In this document: positions 57,955-64,000 of the stretch, piece by piece
Numbering within the stretch: the stretch's first letter is position 1
Layout: the number at the start of each line of letters is the position of its first letter
Assembly: GCA_003586115.2 (NCBI GenBank)
Contig: QVOM02000034.1
Coordinates: 145,390,650-145,454,649, forward strand
DNA from: Salvator merianae
Lineage: Eukaryota; Chordata; Lepidosauria; Squamata; Teiidae
Length of the DNA stretch: 64,000 bases
Direction: 5' to 3'
Notes under the pieces: model-generated
Databases searched by the model: none
What the model saw: only the letters and a program-made list of their open reading frames with translations
Told to the model about the DNA's origin: nothing
Made by a program: the position numbers and the translations under genes

Positions 57955-58705
57955 TAAGGCCAAATCCCATCTGTTTATAGGTATAATCATGGTTCTTTGC
58001 CCCAGTGTGCATTATTTTGCACTTAGTAAGATTGAAACACATTTGCCACTTCATTTCTCACTCATCTAATTTCAGGAGGTCCCTTTTGAGCCCTTCACAA
58101 TATTTTAGTTTTCATTACCCTGAATGATATAGTGGCATCAGCAAACTTTACTATTTCAGTAAGTGTCCCTACTTCTAGATCATTTATGAATAAATAAAAA
58201 AGCACAGGTCCCAATACTGAACCTTGGACTTCACTTTTTACTTTCCGCTAATCAAAGAAATGTCCATTTATTATTACTCTCTGTTTCATGTCCTTTAGCC
58301 AGTTACCAGTTCATGACAGAACTAGTTCTCTTATTCCATGATGGATGAGTTTATTCAAGAACCTCATCTTTGTCAAAAAGCTTCTGAAAGTTCAGATAGA
58401 CAATGTCAACTGGATCACCATTATCTATGTGCTTGCTGACACTCTCAAAAAATTCAAACAAGCTTGTAAGGCATGATTTACCCTTGCAGAAGCCATGCTG
58501 ATCTTCCTTCAGCAGTGCTTTCTTCTGTATGTGCCACTAATTTTATCTTTAATGATAATTTCTATCACCTTTCTTGGAGCTAATGTTACGCTGACTGGCT
58601 TGTAGTTTCTAGATCATCCCTGGATGTTTTTTTATTTTTTTTTATTTATTTTTTTTTGTTGGTGTTACATTTGCTACTCTCCAGTCTTCAGGCACAGAGC
58701 CTGAT
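57955..58705 (-). pseudogene. CR1-like LINE reverse transcriptase region, minus strand
   Basis: From high to low coordinates the reverse strand gives PEDWRVANVTP, NYKPVSVT, DQHGFCKGKSCLTSLFEFF, DIVYLNFQKLFDK, a VLGPVLF block, KFADATISF and SKCKIMH, ending with a KQMG block near 57960. The FADD catalytic motif has decayed to FADA and many stops are present. Same family as 16581-17753. An A/T-rich run at 58630-58655 has expanded inside it. Confidence 0.82.
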
Positions 58706-59025
58706 CATAGGGAAAGATGATTTTTTGTTAGAAGATCACAATTTCTTTCTGTGCGTGAACACACATCTGCTTCTGCGTGCAAATGCATGGCCATGTGGCA
58801 CACCATGGCTGCACAATTTGTGGTGCTTCCGGTCACAATGGCAGTGACCAGCTACTTCCTGGACATTGTCATGGCAAGGATCAGGAGCAGGACACTAGTA
58901 TTCACAGCATTCAAGTCCCCACAATATGGATGGTGCCCATTCTGTGGGGTCCATCCCACGTTAGAACAGGATAGTTGTCCTGTTCAATAGTAGCAAGTGC
59001 GAAAATGCCCCAGGTCCTGTCTAAT
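58706..59025. mobile_element. Insertion between two parts of the LINE
   Basis: This segment separates the LINE parts at 57955-58705 and 59030-59300. It contains GTGCGTGAACACACATCTGC and ends GCAAGTGCGAAAATGCCCC, similar to family B/C termini, and shares CACAATGGCAGTGACCAG-like phrases. Ends and target duplication not resolved. Confidence 0.45.
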
Positions 59026-59029
59026 TATC

Positions 59030-59300
59030 CTTCTCTGTACATTGTCATTCAATGGTCAGATTCCTACTTTTGATCTACTTAAATAAGTTTTCATTATTTC
59101 TTTTGAAGCACCTAGCAATGTGCTCTTCAAAATCTCTCTTAGCATTTCTGATCACTGCCTTCCATTTTTTCTGCCAGAATTTACACTCCTTTCTAGCCTC
59201 CTCATTAGGACAAGTCTTCCATTTTCAAAACAAGCTTTTGTTGCTTTTAATGCCTCACCATCCAAGCTATACCAGCTACTACCCCAACTCTTTAACAAGT
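59030..59300 (-). pseudogene. CR1-like LINE, segment between endonuclease and RT, minus strand
   Basis: The reverse strand encodes a decayed Lys/Arg-rich linker (LVLMRRLERSVNSGRKNG-like, then KSTLLGASKEIMKT-like) typical of the region before the reverse transcriptase. It is the upstream part of the copy at 57955-58705. Confidence 0.65.
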
Positions 59301-59439
59301 ACATTTTGTTTACTTGTTAGCTTTTTCTTTTTTTTTAAACATGCTTTTTATTATTTCATTCTTTTGGTTTCTTAATAAACCATATATTTTACTTCCTATT
59401 TCTCTCTTTTTTTATTATTATTTAAGCTTGTAACAGATA

Positions 59440-59900
59440 AATACAATACTAAAGAATTTTTTTTAAAAAAATTCCAAAATCTTATGACAACAGACAACAA
59501 ACATCCTCTACTATCCAGATCTAAAACGTAAAGATAGTCTAATTTACAATCATGGTAGCTTCTTCACGATTAAGAAAAATAGGCAGTGTAAAGTTGTGTC
59601 AAATTTCTGTCAGAGTGATATTATGATACAAGTATAGATAAGGCTTCTGCAGTTGGAATCAAATTAGAATCAAATTTTGAAATAAAAGTAGTTACTGGGA
59701 ACCAGACGTCTGCAAATGTTACAGACAGCTCTTGGCCATTCATTAATTTACTTTGATAAGTCAGTTGTTCATTGATTGCCAAGTCCCACAATTTTTCATA
59801 CCAGCAAATGAGTGTAAGTTTGGATTGGTCTTTCCATTCCAGGGAGATTACCTTCTTTACTGCCAGTAGCATAAAATCTAATAAAAATCTATGTTTGTAA
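59440..59900 (-). pseudogene. L1-type LINE ORF2 C-terminal remnant, minus strand
   Basis: The reverse strand has an 83-residue frame (59621-59872) reading LLAVKKVISLEWKDQSK, then WYEKLWDLAINEQLTYQ and FADVWFPVTTFI, the W-x-x-x-L-W and final W blocks of L1 ORF2 C-termini. T-runs at the low-coordinate end (about 59458) may be the reversed poly(A) tail. Confidence 0.68.
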
Positions 59901-59937
59901 GCTTTTTAAAGTTTGTTATGGTAAATGGACTAATTAA

Positions 59938-59983
59938 TCAACAATCAATCAATCAATCAATCAAGTCATTCATTCATTCACCT
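59938..59983. repeat. (AATC)n and (ATTC)n microsatellite
   Basis: About six AATC units followed by three ATTC units. Confidence 0.9.
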
Positions 59984-59984
59984 T

Positions 59985-61242
59985 AATAAGATAAGTAAAG
60001 ACATGGTCTAGGTTTGTTCATCAATGGTGCACTCTGGAGAGGAATGAGATTTACAGAGAAAGGGCATGTAGAGTTGATAATATTGTCAGAAAAAGAAGGA
60101 GAACAGGAAATTATCTCTTATGTCTAAATAAGTTTTTGTGCTTCAGTTGTCTCTCCAGGACTGGTGGAATCCAAGTGCAACACTGTTTAGAGTTCAGGAG
60201 TATCTTTCATGCCACAGTTGGGGTACTGTTTGTCCAATCAAGCCCCCAAAGCATACATAGTACCAGCTCTTCAGACACTAAACTCTTCCTCAGGCACTAA
60301 CTCCTCAAGCAAGTTCTGTGTAGCCTGGGTACTCAAGCTAAGTTCAATCTATGTTGTGGTCCTTAGACAACTCCTCTAACTGAGGCTTCTCATGATTAAA
60401 GTCACTGAGGGTTTTAGTGTCAGAAAGTCATCAGGCTGAGAACTTGGTAAATTGCAGCACCAATTAATTCACTCTCCAGACTGAAACAGGAATACTAGCC
60501 CAGGAATCCTAATACTGTAGCAGAAGCAACTGATATAATTTTCAGATTTCAATGTAACTGTACTGTTTACTTTTCCTATTGGGGGAAAGACTACCAATAA
60601 TCTTTTCGGTAAGGTAAATTAGTGCAGTATGCTGTTAACTTTACCGCTGAACAGTTAAACAAGCAAGGCTCTTTGAAAGAAGTTCAACACCTAACTTAAC
60701 ATGCTATAGGATTTACTGTTTGGACTTATGTAACCAAGGCTACCTGCAGACAGATTGTTAAAGCCAGGATTATCCTGGGTTTTTGTGGGGATTGCCATAT
60801 GAATGATATCCGATGATGATTTTATTGCAGGAAAATCAACTCACAAACTGGCTTTTACATAAAAAATGAGAGCACTTAGTTTGTCTGGACACTTGCTCAT
60901 GCAATCTGCCACCTTGGGAATTGTCACCATGCAAATGTGGGGCCAGCCCAGTCAAAAATGACAGTTGCACATGCGAAGTGGCAATCACCACTTCTAGACA
61001 TTTCACTTCATCAAAATACCAGGACGCATGCAAAGTGTCATCATGGGAGACAGCATTCACACCAGAAAGTGCTTCACTTTCCCTGCACTGTTGCTCTGCC
61101 ATCTGAGTAACACACAATAATTCTGGAAGCACTTTACTCCGGAACATCATAAAAACCCAAAATAAACAAGACAAATCTGGAGGTGGCCCAAAACATCTTT
61201 GGGGAAAAGGTACGTACTATATGCTTTACTTCCACATTATGC
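59985..61242. other. No recognised gene
   Basis: AGGCTACCTGCAGACAG at about 60739 resembles the left end of the 28969 element, but no matching right end was found. A 112-codon minus-strand frame at 60836-61174 has no domain. Confidence 0.4.
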
Positions 61243-61250
61243 CAGTCAAA

Positions 61251-62357
61251 GGCCTTTCTGCACTTATATCATATACCAGATCATGACAACTGCTGGACCA
61301 CTTACTCTGCATGTGGAAATCATGGTCATGATCCAAAAGCATCCCATGGGCTCCCTGGGATGGTCCAATAGTGGATTATTTAAACAGCTCTACAAGAGGT
61401 CCAATGCTGCCTGTTTCAGTCCAAGCAGCAGTGCTTCTATACACCATAGCCCCATCTTTGCAACTTATATGAAGCTGCAGAGGTTCCCATTATTCCCAGT
61501 GGAAGCTTTGATGTTTCTCTTTGCAACTGGAAATGAAGGCACGTATGTCTCTCCCTTATGCACCACAAGTAATGTTTGAGGGACAGGGACAGGGGCCAAT
61601 CACATTGAAGGGTGGGTGGCATTTGTGCTTTTTGCCCAAAATGAAACAGGGCAGGCACATTCACATTGCCACCAGTGTTGGACTGGAACACCAGAAATTC
61701 AGCCCTCACAATGGGCCTTTTCGCACTGAGCTCGGTAGACCGTTCCCAGTAGTTGGCTTCGGATCGGAGGGGTTGGAGAACGCTGGCTGCCCTTCGCACT
61801 CCCAGCCAGAGGAACAGACCCAAAGCTGACCAGCAGAGGGAACAGTGCGAATGGCAGCCGCTAGTTCCGTACCACACTCCATACCATGGTGCTCCGCTTC
61901 GTACCCAGAGGACTCGTTATGGAGCTGGCTTCGTAACGACAGCTAGGCTGCCATGCCCAAAGGGCTATCCCGGGTGTGAAGCTTCGCACCCGGGTGTGAA
62001 GCTTCAGACCACACATGCGCAGCTGCGCCAGCCACGCCCGGCCACCATTGCAAACGCAGATGGGAGTGCGAAAGCACCGTGCCCGATGTTCGCTCCATCA
62101 CGCAGGTCGGGATGAAGACAAGCTTTTACTTGTCTAGCCTTACCCAGGATCAGGTACAAATCGGGTACAAAGTGGTTCGGATCAGGTGAGGTGTGCGCCC
62201 GCGGCAGTGCGAAAGCTCCGTTCCAGTGAACGGACAAGAACGGTCTACCGCTGTAGTGCGAACAGGCCCAATGTGAACAGTAACTTGTGCCTGTGGAGCA
62301 AAACATGGTGGAGCAGTCTTGTTAAATCGTTCCAGTTAGGTAAGTGAAGAAACAGTC
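61251..62357 (+). mobile_element. Family B element interrupted by a CpG-rich MITE
   Basis: The left end GGCCTTTCTGCACTTAT and the complement of the right end, GACTGTTTCTTCACTTACC, are similar. Two readings of the flanks are possible: a 3-bp AAA duplication with these ends, or a 9-bp direct repeat CAGTCAAAG (61243-61251 and 62353-62361), which would indicate an 8-9 bp duplication and slightly shorter ends. The element without the nested insertion is about 550 bp. Confidence 0.65.
61713..62269. mobile_element. 557-bp CpG-rich MITE, AAT target duplication
   Basis: The ends GGGCCTTTTCGCACTGAG and the complement of the right end, GGGCCTGTTCGCACTAC, are followed on both sides by GGTAGACCGTTC. AAT flanks both sides (61710-61712, 62270-62272). 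The GGGCCTGTTCGCAC end and 3-bp duplication fit PIF/Harbinger, as inference. It is richer in C, G and CpG than its surroundings, contains the tandem phrase CCCGGGTGTGAAGCTTC (about 61970 and 61990), and has no transposase frame. Confidence 0.82.
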
Positions 62358-62361
62358 AAAG

Positions 62362-62905
62362 ATTCCTAGCTCTATATGCTACTTCATTATCCTTTCTTCT
62401 CTTAGTTTTCTCATTCTCTTTTATCTTGACGGACTTTAAAAAGAGATTCCACTTGTTATTAGAGCATAAGGAGGAAGAAGGTACAATTGACATGTCCAAT
62501 TTGAGATTTTCTGAGAATGCTTTAATTCCTATCCTGATCCTTGTCTTTGGAAGTGATATGCAGATAGTGCAAGGAATTGTGTAATACTACAATAAAAAAG
62601 GGGAGGGAAAGAAAGTTAAAATATTCTTCTGATTTCACAGCAATTTCTTGGTGACAATTTCTTGGTGTGAGAAACAGAATTTTGTGGATTTTGTTTCCTG
62701 CTTTGCTGTTTTTGTGTGCCTCTCTCCCTCTTCTGACAACAAACACACAAAGGTGGATGTCATTTCACAGTAATCATTGTGGGTTAACAGAGGGTTTTTT
62801 TGTGGGAAAGAGCCTCTTTGTTCTGTTAAGAACCTCTGTATGTTACATACACAAGACAGTGAGGTCAGTATGGTTAGAGGTGTTGGGATTTGTACAGGAG
62901 AATTT
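62362..62905. other. No recognised feature
   Basis: Short frames only. Confidence 0.45.
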
Positions 62906-62992
62906 ATTTATTAGCATTTTTATCCCGCCCTGTACCCGAAGGTCTCAGGGTGGGTTACAACAATTAAAACAACAAAGTCATAAAATAGAATA
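62906..62992 (-). mobile_element. L2-like LINE 3' end, minus strand
   Basis: The reverse strand reads GTAACCCACCCTGAGACC, then GTACAGGGCGGGATAAAAAT and an ATAAATAAAT tail. Well preserved over the tail only. Confidence 0.7.
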
Positions 62993-64000
62993 CAATAGAA
63001 ACAGTAGTCTGAAAGTAGACAGTAGAGCCACATTTCCAATTTAAGAGCCACATTTCCATTTCATGACCAAAATGCCTTTGACATGCATCCATTGTGGCCA
63101 GTCTTGACTCCTCCTCTGCCAAAGTATTGGGGGGGGGAGCTACTAGTGCCACAAGTGCCTTGCAGCCTATCAAAAACACCTAAATCTCACTATGTCATGC
63201 ATTGGCAGGTCCTTCACCATTGTAAGGCTAGGCACAGACAACATCTGCTGTGGCACCTGCTCAGGGAGCCATGTGCTGGTACAGAAGTTCCTTGTAAGAT
63301 GACTAAGCTGGTGGCAATGGAGATGGGGAGGCACCTTACTAGACCCTGGCCACTCTGCAGAAAAAGTCACTATAGTGGAGGTTCCTCCCTCAGCTTTCTT
63401 CCCTTCTTCCTTTGCTTAAGTGAAGTCATGACCAAAGATCAATGGAGAAGACTTGGGAGAGATCAGTTGAACCTTTTGAACAGAGAGACAGACCAGCTTC
63501 TACTAAGGTAACTGTTAACTATAGGAAGAAGAGGAAGTTTTTCAGGAATGAAAATGATGTAGTATGTTCTAAATCTAACTTTAATGGAATTTCTAGAGGC
63601 AAAATCAATTAGTTATGTGTATGAATGAAAGAACAGAAGGAGCCATGCTTCTGTTTGTTCCCCTAATACATATTGCAAATCAGTTATATGAGTTGCATTT
63701 AATTTTTTAAACTTCTTAAAAACCAGAATAACTTCTGACATTTAGAGCACTAGCAACTTTCAGCACCAGTAAGAACTCTTCAAGAAGTGTTAAGACTGTT
63801 AGCCATTGGGGTTGAATGAAAGTCTCCAGGAATTTGTTCTCATTTCTGGAATAGCCGAAGGGCAATCTTGGTGAACAAGAACTGAGAAATGATGGAGGAA
63901 TTAATAATGAATGGACTGTTTTCTGTTATCCTTTCCACATGTTTCTCCTGTGCACACATGTGAGAGGACTTCTGCCTTTTTATCTCATCTTCTCATGAAA
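62993..64000. other. No recognised gene
   Basis: A 20-bp duplication (AGAGCCACATTTCCA, 63026 and 63045), a G-run at 63130, and a 142-codon frame at 63083-63511 without a recognisable domain or splice context. Confidence 0.45.

Noticed and set aside
63083..63511. 142-codon open frame as a gene
   Set aside because: Low-complexity start, no recognised domain, and no promoter or splice context; open by chance or repeat-derived.
1..64000. Endogenous virus or LTR retrotransposon
   Set aside because: No gag, protease, integrase or envelope motif and no LTR pair was seen; every reverse transcriptase fragment is of LINE type.

Overview
This window looks like intergenic or intronic DNA from a squamate reptile, most likely a lizard. 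The evidence is the mix of transposons: a CR1 LINE ending in ATTCTATG repeats, a second CR1-like LINE ending in TTCTTATG-type repeats, L2-clade, L1 and R4/Dong-type LINE remnants, a tRNA-derived SINE with a Sauria/Bov-B-like tail, and many short inverted-repeat DNA elements. The DNA is AT-rich with long TA, AC, ATCC and TACTAA microsatellites. No bacterial, viral or plasmid features were seen, and no complete host gene was recognised.

Layout. 1-3724 is an almost complete CR1 element on the plus strand: an ORF1 remnant with an SGNH/GDSL-esterase-like domain, an ORF2 (endonuclease plus reverse transcriptase) broken by one visible stop, and the 3' tail. 5870-6230 is an L1 C-terminal remnant. 6706-7705 is an exactly 1000-bp hAT-type element with perfect 8-bp target duplications and a palindromic core repeating every ~147 bp. 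9.5-16 kb holds short inverted-repeat elements and microsatellites. 16.6-17.75 kb is the 3' half of a CR1-like LINE; other copies of that family lie at 34.3-34.7, 54.1-54.6 and 58.0-59.3 kb. 20-29 kb is dense with MITEs, an L2-like 3' end, and a minus-strand CR1 end split by a 356-bp hAT MITE. 35.2-38.8 kb has a SINE and two L2-clade copies. 42.0-42.9 kb is an R4-like LINE remnant. 48.7-51.0 kb has an L2 copy bracketed by two members of one ~220-bp MITE family. 61.2-62.4 kb is a nest of one inverted-repeat element inside another.

How the parts relate. The only machinery visible is retrotransposition machinery, and nearly all of it is decayed; the CR1 ORF2 at 725-3640 is the best preserved. 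The MITEs have no coding capacity and would have depended on transposases that are not encoded here. Two short open intervals have good splice-site contexts, 52335-52414 and 31364-31481, and could be exons of an unidentified host gene; both are tentative. All family names come from recognising motifs by eye, and no database search was possible.
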